Below, piece by piece: positions 1 through 7,160 of a stretch of DNA of 33,143 bases. The translations under genes and the position numbers were made by a program. Origin of the DNA: Gammaproteobacteria bacterium (GTDB lineage Bacteria > Pseudomonadota > Gammaproteobacteria > Pseudomonadales > Azotimanducaceae). The notes under the pieces were generated by a model that saw nothing but the letters and a program-made list of their open reading frames with translations, searched no databases and was not told the origin of the DNA. The stretch lies in contig VXLJ01000043.1 of the NCBI GenBank assembly GCA_009841635.1, forward strand, positions 1 to 33,143. The letters are read 5' to 3'. Every line of letters begins with the position of its first letter. Within the stretch, counting starts at the first letter, position 1.

Positions 1-1
1 T

Positions 2-67
2 TTGGTGGGATTGCTACCGGCGATAACGACGAGTCGTTTGTCCATTGTTGACGCCATGCATGCGTAA
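2..67 (+). CDS. C-terminal end of an FtsX/MacB-type ABC permease (partial)
   Basis: The window opens inside a plus-strand reading frame that ends with TAA at 65-67. Its last 21 residues include GLLPAITTSRLSIVDAMHA. This matches the ending of FtsX/MacB-family permeases, where a last membrane helix runs into a G-L-L-P-A stretch and a short amphipathic tail. The following complete permease ends in the same way (GGLLPALSAAYIPITAALRG). The two genes are 14 bases apart, so they probably encode a permease pair of one ABC transporter. The ATP-binding subunit would lie upstream, outside the window. The identification rests on a short tail plus context. Confidence 0.7.
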   Translation: MVGLLPAITTSRLSIVDAMHA

Positions 68-81
68 CTAGGGTTACCGAG

Positions 82-1242
82 ATGCTTAGACAGATCTTCA
101 AGATTTCGATGATGAATCTGCGCAATTTGCCGTCACGCATCGGGGTGTCATCAGTCGTCGTCGTTGGTATTGGTGGCGTCGTCGGCGTGCTGGTAGCCAT
201 TCTTGCGATGGCCACAGGGTTTCAAGCGGCCTTGGCTAGCGGCGCATCGAGCGACCGGGTTATCGTTTTGCGCGATGGCTCGACGGATGAAATGTCGAGT
301 TCAATCAGTCAGGCCCAAATACAGCTCGTTGAAACACTGCCAGGGGTCACCGCGCAAAGTGCGGAGCTATATACAGTTGTCGATGTCCCGAAAATAGATA
401 CGGGCACTTACGCTAATCTAATTGCTCGTGGGGTTGGCGAAGGTGCATTTGAGGTGCGACCCGAAATCGAAATTGTCAAAGGACGCACGTTTGAAGCAGG
501 TCGAACAGAAATCATCGCAGGCGTCAAGGCGGCAGCTGAATTTCGCGGTCTTGAAGTTGGCAACGACGTCTCGCTTCGAGATTCGAGTTGGACAGTCGTG
601 GGACATTTCGAAGCAGGCGGCTCGGCTTACGAGTCGGAGATATGGTTGGACTTTCCCGCGTCGCTCAATGCGTTCAGGCGCTCTGTCGCTTCATCTTTGC
701 GCGTAAGGCTGGATTCCCCTGCGTCGTTTGACGCACTTGATCAGGCTATTCAAAATGATCCACGCTTGCAACTAAGAATTCAATCCGAACAGTCTTTTCT
801 AGAAGGCCAATCGGCCGGTCTGCGTCAGATCATCACCTCGTTCGGTTATGGTGTGGCAGTCATCATGGCAATCGGTGCACTGTTCGCAGCGCTAAACACC
901 ATGTACACCGCCGTATCGACGCGCACCATCGAAATTGCGACCTTGCGAGCAATTGGGTTTTCGAGCGTTCCGATTGTTGTGTCGGTCATGATCGAAGCCA
1001 TGTTATTAGCACTCATCGGTGGCGCGTTAGGTGCGCTGTTTTCCTATATTGTGTTCAACGGTTTCACGGTTGCGACACTGAATCCTGCAGCGTTTTCTCA
1101 AGTTGCGTTCGATTTTCAAGTTACGCCGGAACTCGTTACGCTAGGCATGACCTGGGCCGTGGTAATAGGTTTCTTTGGTGGGTTGTTGCCTGCACTAAGT
1201 GCTGCTTATATTCCAATTACAGCAGCACTGCGTGGCGAGTAA
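82..1242 (+). CDS. FtsX/MacB-family ABC transporter permease
   Basis: This is a 386-residue inner-membrane permease of the MacB/FtsX type. A first helix lies at about residues 20-47. A periplasmic MacB-like domain follows to about residue 245. Three further helices lie at about 250-275, 295-325 and 350-375. The segment TRTIEIATLRAIGFSS between helices 2 and 3 is the typical cytoplasmic coupling motif that touches the ATPase. The C-terminus carries the GGLLPA signature. The gene follows another permease tail by 14 bases. This arrangement is common in exporters of lipoproteins, peptides or antibiotics, but nothing here reveals the substrate. The ATG at 82 lies just after GGTTACCGAG, so ribosome binding is weak to moderate. 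A MATE exporter follows 42 bases downstream and may be cotranscribed. Confidence 0.88.
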   Translation: MLRQIFKISMMNLRNLPSRIGVSSVVVVGIGGVVGVLVAILAMATGFQAALASGASSDRVIVLRDGSTDEMSSSISQAQIQLVETLPGVTAQSAELYTVVDVPKIDTGTYANLIARGVGEGAFEVRPEIEIVKGRTFEAGRTEIIAGVKAAAEFRGLEVGNDVSLRDSSWTVVGHFEAGGSAYESEIWLDFPASLNAFRRSVASSLRVRLDSPASFDALDQAIQNDPRLQLRIQSEQSFLEGQSAGLRQIITSFGYGVAVIMAIGALFAALNTMYTAVSTRTIEIATLRAIGFSSVPIVVSVMIEAMLLALIGGALGALFSYIVFNGFTVATLNPAAFSQVAFDFQVTPELVTLGMTWAVVIGFFGGLLPALSAAYIPITAALRGE

Positions 1243-1284
1243 TTGGCGACAAACGCCGTTTTAGCTTGAGAGACAGATCGGCTC

Positions 1285-2703
1285 GTGGCTGACGCGCCAC
1301 AGGCAGCGCAAGAAGCCGCGCGTATTCAATTAGGTGGATCGAGTGCGAGTCTCTTAGAAGGTTCGATTCCAAGACACCTAGCCCGTCTAACGCTACCAAT
1401 GCTGCTGGGTATATCGTCGATGATGCTGGCGTCACTGATTGACACCTATTACGTCGGGCAGATCGGCACGATCGAATTAGCCGCCATGACCTTGACCTTT
1501 CCATTGGTCATGGGCTTCATGAGCCTTTCGATGGGATTTGGGGTTGGCGCGACTTCCATTATTTCGCGTACAGCGGGTGCGGGTGATTGGGAGAAAGCCC
1601 GTCGCATCGCCACGCATACGCTGATTCTCGTGATGGTGTTTGTGACTTGCTTGGTAGTCGTTGGATTTTTGTGTGCAGAAGCAATTTTTGAATTGCTTGA
1701 CGCCCGAGCTGAGCTCGTTCCAATCGCGATCAAGTACACCTACATAACGATGCTGGGCGTACCGATCCTCGCACTGCCGATGGTCGGCAGCATGATGTTG
1801 CGTTCGTTCAACGACGTGCGAACCCCAGCCATCATCATGGTAGCTGGTGCTGTCGTTCAAGTCATTATTGCGCCGTTGCTCATTTGGGGTGTCGGGTCTT
1901 GGGAAGGATTTGGCGTTTACGGCTCAGCATGGTCATTTGTGATTTCCCGGTTTGTGGTCGCGCTTTACGCCTTGGGCGTCTTCAATCAGCGTGGGTTGTT
2001 TCGTCACCCCGGTTCACTAGGGTCATTCATTGAATCGGTTCGAGAGGTCATGCGCCTGGCTATACCTTCAATGGCAAGCCAATTGCTCATGCCAGTTTCG
2101 ATGTATCTGATCATGATGCTTATAGCGCAATATGAGAACCATGTCGTTGCCGCGTATGGTGTCGCAACACGCATTGAGTCAATGACAATGATCGTCATCA
2201 TGGCGTTGAGTTCGAGTTTAGGACCTTTCATCGGTCAAAACTTCGGTGCCCGGCAGTTCCCGCGCATTCGAGCAGCATTGCGCATGTGTTATGGCTTCTG
2301 CCTAGCCTGGGGTTTGCTGGTTACCTTGCTATTGGTGTTATTCGGTGGCACCGTCGCGGGCTTTTTCAGAGACGACGCTGACGTTGTACGAGTAGCGACT
2401 GAGTTTTTTTACATCGTTCCCATCACAATTGGCATTCTCAGCGTGTCGATGGTCGCAGGAAGCACGTTTGTCGCATATGGTGAACCTATTCCGTCGTTTG
2501 TCCTATCCATGTTTAGGATGTTTGTACTTTTGCTGCCGATGTGCTATTTGTTGAACACCTGGTGGGGTTATATTGGGATTTTTGCGGCGATTTCGATCAC
2601 CAACGGGGCCGTCGGATTCCTTGCAGTTGCTTGGCTTCAAACGATGACCCACCGCATGACTAGACGGCTCTCATCCGCGGCATTAATCGTGAACCAGAGC
2701 TAG
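1285..2703 (+). CDS. MATE-family multidrug/toxin efflux transporter
   Basis: This is a 472-residue polytopic inner-membrane protein with about twelve hydrophobic helices in two homologous halves. That is the architecture of MATE (NorM/DinF-like) cation-coupled antiporters. Family-like features are PRHLARLTLPMLLGISSMML near the N-terminus and the helix-1/2 segment DTYYVGQIGTIELAAMTLTF. The second half begins near residue 250 with VMRLAIPSMASQLLMPVS, and FIGQNFGA lies after helix 8. The start is GTG at 1285, preceded by GAGAG, and the first 30 residues look cytoplasmic. The substrate is unknown; the family exports cationic drugs and metabolites. The stop codon TAG (2701-2703) overlaps the stop of the convergent flavodoxin gene. 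The permease upstream may share the transcript. Confidence 0.9.
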   Translation: MADAPQAAQEAARIQLGGSSASLLEGSIPRHLARLTLPMLLGISSMMLASLIDTYYVGQIGTIELAAMTLTFPLVMGFMSLSMGFGVGATSIISRTAGAGDWEKARRIATHTLILVMVFVTCLVVVGFLCAEAIFELLDARAELVPIAIKYTYITMLGVPILALPMVGSMMLRSFNDVRTPAIIMVAGAVVQVIIAPLLIWGVGSWEGFGVYGSAWSFVISRFVVALYALGVFNQRGLFRHPGSLGSFIESVREVMRLAIPSMASQLLMPVSMYLIMMLIAQYENHVVAAYGVATRIESMTMIVIMALSSSLGPFIGQNFGARQFPRIRAALRMCYGFCLAWGLLVTLLLVLFGGTVAGFFRDDADVVRVATEFFYIVPITIGILSVSMVAGSTFVAYGEPIPSFVLSMFRMFVLLLPMCYLLNTWWGYIGIFAAISITNGAVGFLAVAWLQTMTHRMTRRLSSAALIVNQS

Positions 2704-3161
2704 TAAATTCCGGCTTCTAGTCCAGCTGCCATCGCTAAGCCGAGTTCACGACAGGCTTCGATCTGCGAGTCGGTCGCTTTGCCTTTGACGACGATTGGCT
2801 CTTGGACCTCAATAAACGGATAACCTTTTGCAATTCGCCGGATTGCCGTTAATGCGCCGGTACCGTCATTGCCGGCGCTTATGAAGATACCACACGGCAA
2901 AGGCTTGAGTTTACCTTCAACTTCGTAAAACGTCCGGTCTAGAAAATCCTTCATACCGCCGGACATATAACCAAAATTTTCCGGCGTGCCAAGAATCAAG
3001 CCATCGGCCTGCAGCAAGTCGTCGGAATCGGCTTCCAATGCTTGTTTTACGATGACTTGGGTGTCTTCTAACGCTTCGTCGGTCGCCCCTTCATACACGG
3101 CATCCGCCATCTGTTGAGTCTGGCCGGATTTCGAGTGGTAAACGATCAGAAGCCTCGCCAC
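2700..3161 (-). CDS. Flavodoxin-fold (WrbA-like) FMN protein
   Basis: This 153-residue cytoplasmic protein has a flavodoxin fold. The FMN phosphate loop is HSKSGQTQQMA near residues 9-19. A second flavin loop is GTPENFGYMSGGMKDFLDR near residues 58-76, and the third is SAGNDGTGA near residue 95. These features are shared with NAD(P)H:quinone oxidoreductases of the WrbA group and with NADPH-dependent FMN reductases. The protein is shorter than WrbA (about 200 residues), so it is best called a flavodoxin-family protein of unknown partner. The start appears to be GTG, with AGG close upstream in the minus-strand leader. The gene is convergent with the MATE gene and upstream of the decayed island. 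Redox or quinone-protection roles are family inference. Confidence 0.85.
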   Translation of the reverse strand: MARLLIVYHSKSGQTQQMADAVYEGATDEALEDTQVIVKQALEADSDDLLQADGLILGTPENFGYMSGGMKDFLDRTFYEVEGKLKPLPCGIFISAGNDGTGALTAIRRIAKGYPFIEVQEPIVVKGKATDSQIEACRELGLAMAAGLEAGIY

Positions 3162-3493
3162 TGCCTAACTGTCGCATCCTTCATACATCGCATTATCTGC
3201 CTATGCGAGGCTTCGCGCAGGCCGAAGTCGATTAGAGCGATAGTTAGAGTCAGTTTTAGCCGGTACTCAGATAGTAAAGACTACACTCATTCAATGAAAA
3301 TAATTTTTATAAATCAATAATTTATGTTCTCTTTGAAAGTCAAAAAACCCCTTAACAGTTTAAACGTTTTAACAGTGTTTAAAGAGATGTCGAAATCGAC
3401 TCACTGGTCACCCTGCTGGTCTAGCTTCCAAGACATTCCATCTGTTATTTGGGATCGATTTGAAACATCGTTCTCGGTACTAGGCTAATCAGC
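3162..3493. other. Gene-free, AT-rich stretch with short direct repeats
   Basis: I see no credible gene in these 332 bases. Positions about 3290-3400 are markedly richer in A and T than the rest of the window. They contain TTAACAGTTTAAA (3352-3364) followed by the near copy TTAACAGTGTTTAAA (3369-3383), with GTTTAAAC (3358-3365) and AAACGTTT (3362-3369) as small palindromes. These could be regulator sites for the flavodoxin gene on the minus strand or for the secreted-protein remnant on the plus strand. They could equally be a junction left by inserted DNA. Nothing decides between these. Confidence 0.5.
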
Positions 3494-3891
3494 ATGACAT
3501 CATTCTGTCCCGTTATAAATTTGGACGTTCGACGGTTTAGCCAGATTTTCGCCATCGTCGTTTTTCTTGCTGCATCTTCGATTTTAGGACATGCTGAAGA
3601 CGATCCTAAAAACATGAGCGGAAAGCACCGGAAGAACTGAGTGCTGAGGCAACTTCAGAAATTCAAAGTAGAGGAGAGGCAATAGGGAGAGCTTTGTCGG
3701 ATGTGAGTCGGCGCGCATCTGCTGAGATTATTCCGACGTCGAATCGTTCTTACCCGTTGCTTGACCGGCCGATTGCAATCGACGATTCGATCCCTTTTAA
3801 GTTTGCACCTCTAGACACTCTTCCAAAAGTGTTGCTTGTACATGCGAATTCAGGCAATCGTGTTTTCGATGAACGGCAATCACCACTTTAG
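3494..3891 (+). pseudogene. Frameshifted gene for a small exported protein
   Basis: An ATG at 3494 opens a 48-codon frame that looks like a Sec signal peptide. It has arginines, then a hydrophobic core (IFAIVVFLAASSILGHA) and a cleavage-like A-E-D-D. It stops at 3638-3640. The neighbouring frame is open from 3610 to the TAG at 3889-3891. It continues smoothly as KAPEELSAEATSEIQSRGEA and ends in NSGNRVFDERQSPL. Joining the two requires one extra base in the GGAAAG run at 3620-3625. The restored product would be about 131 residues with an acidic, helical middle. I do not recognise the family. The cause is a single-base deletion or a sequencing error. The adjacent integrase debris makes genuine decay plausible. 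Confidence 0.5.
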
Positions 3892-3894
3892 TTT

Positions 3895-4327
3895 ATGGAG
3901 AAGTTCAATATTCAGCTTCTGGTAGAAGATGACATGGCTCGAGCAGTTGCCATTCGTACTCGTTGAATCAAACGGCCAGCGCCTGTCACACTCTTGTTGC
4001 GCTTGCAGCGAGAGTTCGGATTGCGCCACTCGCTGTGCACGAGGAAGCGATTAAATTTCAGGTAGGCTATGCGGACCGTGTGGATATGCTCCAGCTCAAG
4101 CCGAATTGGTGTAAGGGTCGACGACAGCGGGAGATTCCGATTAGGAACGTGGCGCAGCACTAGCTGTTGGAAGAGATTCTGGAGTTCACCGGGGACGTTT
4201 CTGATATATCGCTGATTCGAGCGGAACTACGTTTTGTCGATCAGCTGCATCGCGACGAGTACCGACGCAACAAACCGGCCTGAGTAAGATGCACGGACTA
4301 CGCCACGCTTACGTCCAGGATCTCTAG
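3895..4327 (+). pseudogene. Tyrosine recombinase (phage-type integrase) remnant
   Basis: Pieces of one integrase lie in three frames. VTLLLRLQREFGLR is encoded at 3985-4026. HEEAIKFQVGYADRVDMLQL and REIPIRN are encoded at 4038-4150. ISLIRAELRFVDQLHRDEY lies around 4206-4262, and TGLSKMHGLRHAYVQDL at 4274-4324. Order and spacing match the catalytic domain of integrase-domain proteins. They include the first catalytic region (G-L-R-x-E-E) and the box II-type motif HGLRHAY. The reading is broken by a TGA at 3964, by 11 extra bases at 4027-4037, by an in-frame TAG at 4161-4163 and by a frameshift near 4270. The C-terminal part with the catalytic tyrosine is missing. The gene is dead and marks an old integration event. 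Confidence 0.8.
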
Positions 4328-4354
4328 CTCGGACGATAGGGTTCGGATTACCCC

Positions 4355-4624
4355 ATGACAACGTACACCATTGACACCGCTGCCGCAATCGAGCAGCTCG
4401 AAAGCAACGGATTTGATACCAAACAAGCGAAAGCATTGGTCGAAATCATTGCCGAACGACAAGAAGAGCTTGCCACGAAAAGTGACCTTGATTCGCTTAA
4501 AACAGAAATCAACGGCGAAATTAACAACCTCAAAAGCGAAATTAACAACCTCAAAAGCGAGCTGAAACTCTGGATCGTCTCTGCGATCGCTATCGGAATC
4601 GGGCTCATAAAGGCGCTCGATTAG
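4355..4624 (+). CDS. Small coiled-coil membrane protein (DUF1640/CCDC90-like)
   Basis: This 89-residue protein has an N-terminal helical part (residues 1-40: TYTIDTAAAIEQLESNGF, then QAKALVEIIAERQEELATK). A coiled coil occupies about 41-70, and one C-terminal membrane helix lies at about 72-88 (LWIVSAIAIGIGLIKAL). This layout matches the bacterial DUF1640 / coiled-coil CCDC90-like family, whose biochemical role is unclear. The coiled coil contains a perfect duplication of one heptad, E-I-N-N-L-K-S, encoded by two identical 21-base units at 4517-4558. The ATG at 4355 has no strong ribosome-binding sequence. The gene sits just after the integrase remnant, so it may have arrived with that element. 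It remains intact while its surroundings have decayed. Confidence 0.72.
   Translation: MTTYTIDTAAAIEQLESNGFDTKQAKALVEIIAERQEELATKSDLDSLKTEINGEINNLKSEINNLKSELKLWIVSAIAIGIGLIKALD
4517..4558 (+). repeat. Perfect 2 x 21-bp tandem repeat encoding a heptad
   Basis: Two identical 21-base units (4517-4537 and 4538-4558) sit head to tail inside the small coiled-coil gene. Each encodes the seven residues E-I-N-N-L-K-S, exactly one coiled-coil turn pair. A diverged third unit (E-L-K-L...) follows. Unit gain or loss keeps the frame and changes coiled-coil length by one heptad. Perfect identity suggests a recent duplication. Confidence 0.9.
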
Positions 4625-4855
4625 CTACTTCCAGGTGTGCCTTAACATATGTAAAAACGTGCTGGTTGCCCACGCGTGACGACCGCGGTCCAATAGAGCA
4701 GTTGCAGAAAACACGGAAAACAGCGTTTTTTGGCGTTTTTGGACGTCGGGAGACGCACTACAGTGCGCCGGATTTCGGTTTTCAGCATAATCGGTCAAGC
4801 GCCTAGACGATCGAGGGCTCATGACGATGACTTTGACGAACTCGAACGTGCGTGA
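4625..4855. other. Intergenic stretch without a credible gene
   Basis: No convincing coding sequence is visible here. Two small structures are present. Nearly identical T-rich units GCGTTTTTTG and GCGTTTTTGG lie in tandem at about 4723-4742. The inverted repeat CGCACT-AC-AGTGCG lies at 4754-4767. A 387-base open frame exists on the minus strand across 4625-5011. Its composition (many R, S and T, no domain) looks like chance, so I do not call it. Confidence 0.5.
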
Positions 4856-5147
4856 ATTGGAGGAGCCGGGACGTATGTAGATAACTTCTCGTCGACGATC
4901 AAGCCGACGAATGCGGTCATCCGTGACCGAAAAATCTACCGAGACACGCTCTCGGCTGGCCGTGGTGTCGGGGTACTGAGTAACGCAAAATCGCGTCCGG
5001 AAGTACATCAATTCACGAAGGAGCTATTCGATGAGTAACAAACGCACGCCTCCCGTGTAAAACGCACCTCAGGTTACCGGCATCATTGACGGGATCGATA
5101 TCACTGACAGGTACATCGTTAAATGGCGACTTTATGAGTACCGGTGA
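4856..5147 (+). pseudogene. Fragments of two unidentified small genes
   Basis: A frame open from 4856 to the TAA at 5036-5038 has no good start codon. It reads like protein: GGAGTYVDNFSSTIKPTNAV, then RDRKIYRDTLSAGRG, ending in HQFTKELFDE. It overlaps an ATG at 5031 in another frame. That second frame gives MSNKRTPPV, then TAA at 5058-5060, then continues in frame (NAPQVTGIIDGIDITDRYIV) to TGA at 5145-5147. Overlapping stop and start is typical of a two-gene operon, so these look like two decayed partners. I do not recognise either. The call is based only on protein-like composition and arrangement. Confidence 0.35.
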
Positions 5148-5199
5148 GAGCTGTTTCGCTAAACAGAGATATTTAAAAATCGTGAGTGTTGAGATGCTC

Positions 5200-5874
5200 C
5201 TAGCGATCTCGCAAATCTTCTACACCGTTGACTGTAATTCTGTGTACAGCTAAAACTCCCCAACTCATGCGGCTGCTCCCAGTTGATATCAATGCGACTT
5301 CCTGATCGAAGTCAAACCGGTAGCTGATGCCGCCGTACAGCCCAGGTACGCGATAGAACATTTCTGCGTCTTCGTGTTCCAATAACGGCTCAATCTGGGG
5401 AAGCAGGAGCTTATCGATTGGACAGTAACGTGAGTAACTCAATACCGTAGCATGGAAGTAAGTTTCGATAGTGTCGAGAACAGCCTTTTCAACTTGCTTG
5501 CAGTAAGTCGGCTGTAAGACGGGTAATAGGTGATTCTGACCTCTATGCTGCGCGATATCCACGGGTCGATTGCCATGTGCATCACGGAGTGTTCGCCAAG
5601 CTCCTGCTTCGATCAGTTGCTCAACGACCGCTCGTGGTGCGCCACCGTAGGCAGCATGGTGCAAAGGAGCGTACTTCGCTAGGCCTAATGGTCGAGTCGT
5701 ATTGATAAAGGAATCTTCTTTCTCGATTTCCTCAAAAAAATAGGACCATTGTTGTGCTTTTGCTACATCAATGAGTCTGTGTCGCAAGTCCTTTCGATAT
5801 TCAATAATTGGCCAAATCAATGTAGGTCGTTCAAATATATCGTTTTTTTCATTCTCTTCTAGATTTTTAGCCAT
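5200..5874 (-). CDS. Ankyrin-repeat domain protein
   Basis: This is a 224-residue soluble protein without signal peptide or membrane helix. One to two ankyrin repeats lie at about residues 66-118. They include YAPLHHAAYGGAPRAVVEQL and then GAWRTLRDAHGNRPVDIAQH. A conserved-looking N-terminal part (RPTLIWPIIEYRKDLRHRL) precedes them. A C-terminal beta-rich part has VPGLYGGISYRFDFD. The layout matches a bacterial group of small ankyrin proteins of unknown function with the same PGMYGG-type tail. The start at 5874 is preferred because GAGGA lies nine bases upstream. The frame stays open another 75 codons to an ATG at 6099, but that start has poor ribosome binding. The gene is divergent from the E1 alpha operon and borders the decayed island. 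Ankyrin repeats suggest protein binding; no partner is evident. Confidence 0.78.
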   Translation of the reverse strand: MAKNLEENEKNDIFERPTLIWPIIEYRKDLRHRLIDVAKAQQWSYFFEEIEKEDSFINTTRPLGLAKYAPLHHAAYGGAPRAVVEQLIEAGAWRTLRDAHGNRPVDIAQHRGQNHLLPVLQPTYCKQVEKAVLDTIETYFHATVLSYSRYCPIDKLLLPQIEPLLEHEDAEMFYRVPGLYGGISYRFDFDQEVALISTGSSRMSWGVLAVHRITVNGVEDLRDR

Positions 5875-6174
5875 AACCACTGTCCTCGTTCGCCAATTTG
5901 TTCGAATTATCAATCGCCAAACGACATATTGTGTCGCATGATCTTGAATTTGATGTATGCCTTGATAACCGGATTGGGTAATCACAGTAAAACTCGTAAT
6001 TGCTTCGATGCTAGGCATTAACACTGTTCGCACGACACAGGTTTGAACGGCTACGTATTCGGCATCGTCCGATGTCGATGGCTCAAGGTAAGTAAGCATT
6101 TCAAATGGATTTCTTGAAACTCAATCCAACAGAACTGTGCTGCTATGCAAAATCGGATATGCGGAGGATTGCAT
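5875..6174. promoter_or_regulatory. Divergent intergenic region between ankyrin gene and E1 operon
   Basis: About 300 bases separate the two divergent starts. On the minus strand the frame of the ankyrin gene stays open to 6099 and encodes protein-like sequence (e.g. MPSIEAITSFTVITQSGYQG). Part of this may therefore be coding or the relic of a fused gene. On the plus side, GGAGG at 6162-6166 is an ideal ribosome-binding site for the start at 6175. I found no sigma-54 type GG-N10-GC element of the kind that drives known aco operons, and no convincing -35/-10 pair. Confidence 0.45.
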
Positions 6175-7140
6175 ATGGACTTGAATAACGAGACGCTGCT
6201 TGACATCCATCTTCGGATGGTGCGGATCCGCACGTTTGAAACAGAGGCGGGCAAGATGGCAGAAGCCGGGAAAATTCCTGGCGCGTTGCATCTATATGTT
6301 GGTCAAGAAGCTGTGGCTGGCGGCATCATGGCACATTTGTCTAACGATGACTGGATCACAAGCACCCACCGCGGGCATGGTCACCTTATCGCTAAAGGTG
6401 GCGAATTTGGCAAGATGTTTGCTGAGCTGTATGGCCGCGCGACGGGTTATTGCAAAGGTAAAGGCGGTAGCATGCATATTTCCAATATGCAGCTTGGTAT
6501 GTTGGGTGCGAACGGTATTGTTGGGGCGGGTCCGCCAATCGCCGTTGGTGCGGCCTTTTCGATTAAGTATCGCAATGCGCCCAATGTAGCCGTTACGTTT
6601 TTTGGCGACGGCGCTAGCAACGAAGGGTCGTTCCACGAAGCGGCGAATATGGCCGCGCTATACAAACTACCTGTTCTGTTCGTCTGTGAGAACAACGGCT
6701 ACGGCGAGTACACAGCACAAGCAAATCATCAAGCTATTGTCGATGTTGCAGATCGTGCGGCAGGATACGGTATGCCAGGCGTGGTGGTCGACGGTATGGA
6801 CGCGATCGCTGTTTATGAAGCTACGGCTGCGGCGATTGAGCGAGCCAAAGAAGGGCTCGGACCTTCATTGTTAGAGTGCAAGACCTATCGATTTTTCGAT
6901 CATGTAGGGGTTCGCGGGATGGGTCTTTCTTATCGAACTGACGACGAACTAGCAGAGTGGCAAAAACGCGATCCCATATTGATATTCGAAGTGCGCCTTG
7001 CAGAACTAGGTGTGTTATCGGAGGCGCAAGCCAAAGAAATTCACGAAAAAGTGCTCGCAGATGTAAAGGAAGGTATCGAATTTGCAGAAGCGAGTCCAAT
7101 GCCCAACCCAGATTCATTGCTCGAGGACGTCTATGCCTAA
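6175..7140 (+). CDS. acoA: Acetoin dehydrogenase-type E1 component, alpha subunit
   Basis: This 321-residue thiamine-diphosphate enzyme subunit decarboxylates a 2-oxoacid or acetoin and passes the acyl group to E2 lipoyl groups. The diphosphate/Mg-binding motif runs from GDG (residues 144-146) to NN (173-174), embedded in TFFGDGASNEGSFHEAANMA. HRGHGHLIAKGG, GGSMHISNMQLGMLGANGIV and YRTDDELAEW are typical of the AcoA/PDH-E1-alpha group and closest to AcoA. GGAGG seven bases before the ATG at 6175 fixes the start. An in-frame ATG ten codons upstream lacks such a site. The gene is first of four closely spaced genes (E1 alpha, E1 beta, AcoX-like, E2). The substrate could be acetoin or a short 2-oxoacid; the adjacent threonine deaminase makes 2-oxobutyrate a candidate. 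Confidence 0.88.
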   Translation: MDLNNETLLDIHLRMVRIRTFETEAGKMAEAGKIPGALHLYVGQEAVAGGIMAHLSNDDWITSTHRGHGHLIAKGGEFGKMFAELYGRATGYCKGKGGSMHISNMQLGMLGANGIVGAGPPIAVGAAFSIKYRNAPNVAVTFFGDGASNEGSFHEAANMAALYKLPVLFVCENNGYGEYTAQANHQAIVDVADRAAGYGMPGVVVDGMDAIAVYEATAAAIERAKEGLGPSLLECKTYRFFDHVGVRGMGLSYRTDDELAEWQKRDPILIFEVRLAELGVLSEAQAKEIHEKVLADVKEGIEFAEASPMPNPDSLLEDVYA

Positions 7141-7160
7141 GTTCAACACGGAGCAGAGCA

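Noticed and set aside
1477-1860. 127-codon minus-strand frame inside the MATE gene
   Set aside because: The His/Asp-rich, low-complexity product mirrors hydrophobic codons of the MATE gene on the other strand.
4625-5011. 128-codon open frame on the minus strand
   Set aside because: Composition is R/S/T-rich with no domain, no ribosome-binding site, and the opposite strand carries more protein-like fragments.
6100-6174. Sigma-54 promoter for the aco-type operon
   Set aside because: Known aco operons use sigma-54 with AcoR, but no GG-N10-GC pair with correct spacing was found and no AcoR gene is present.
6957-7160. N-terminal extension of E1 beta overlapping E1 alpha
   Set aside because: The family begins at about M-A-E-A-R-E-L, a ribosome-binding site precedes 7161, and the extension is an out-of-frame reading of E1 alpha.
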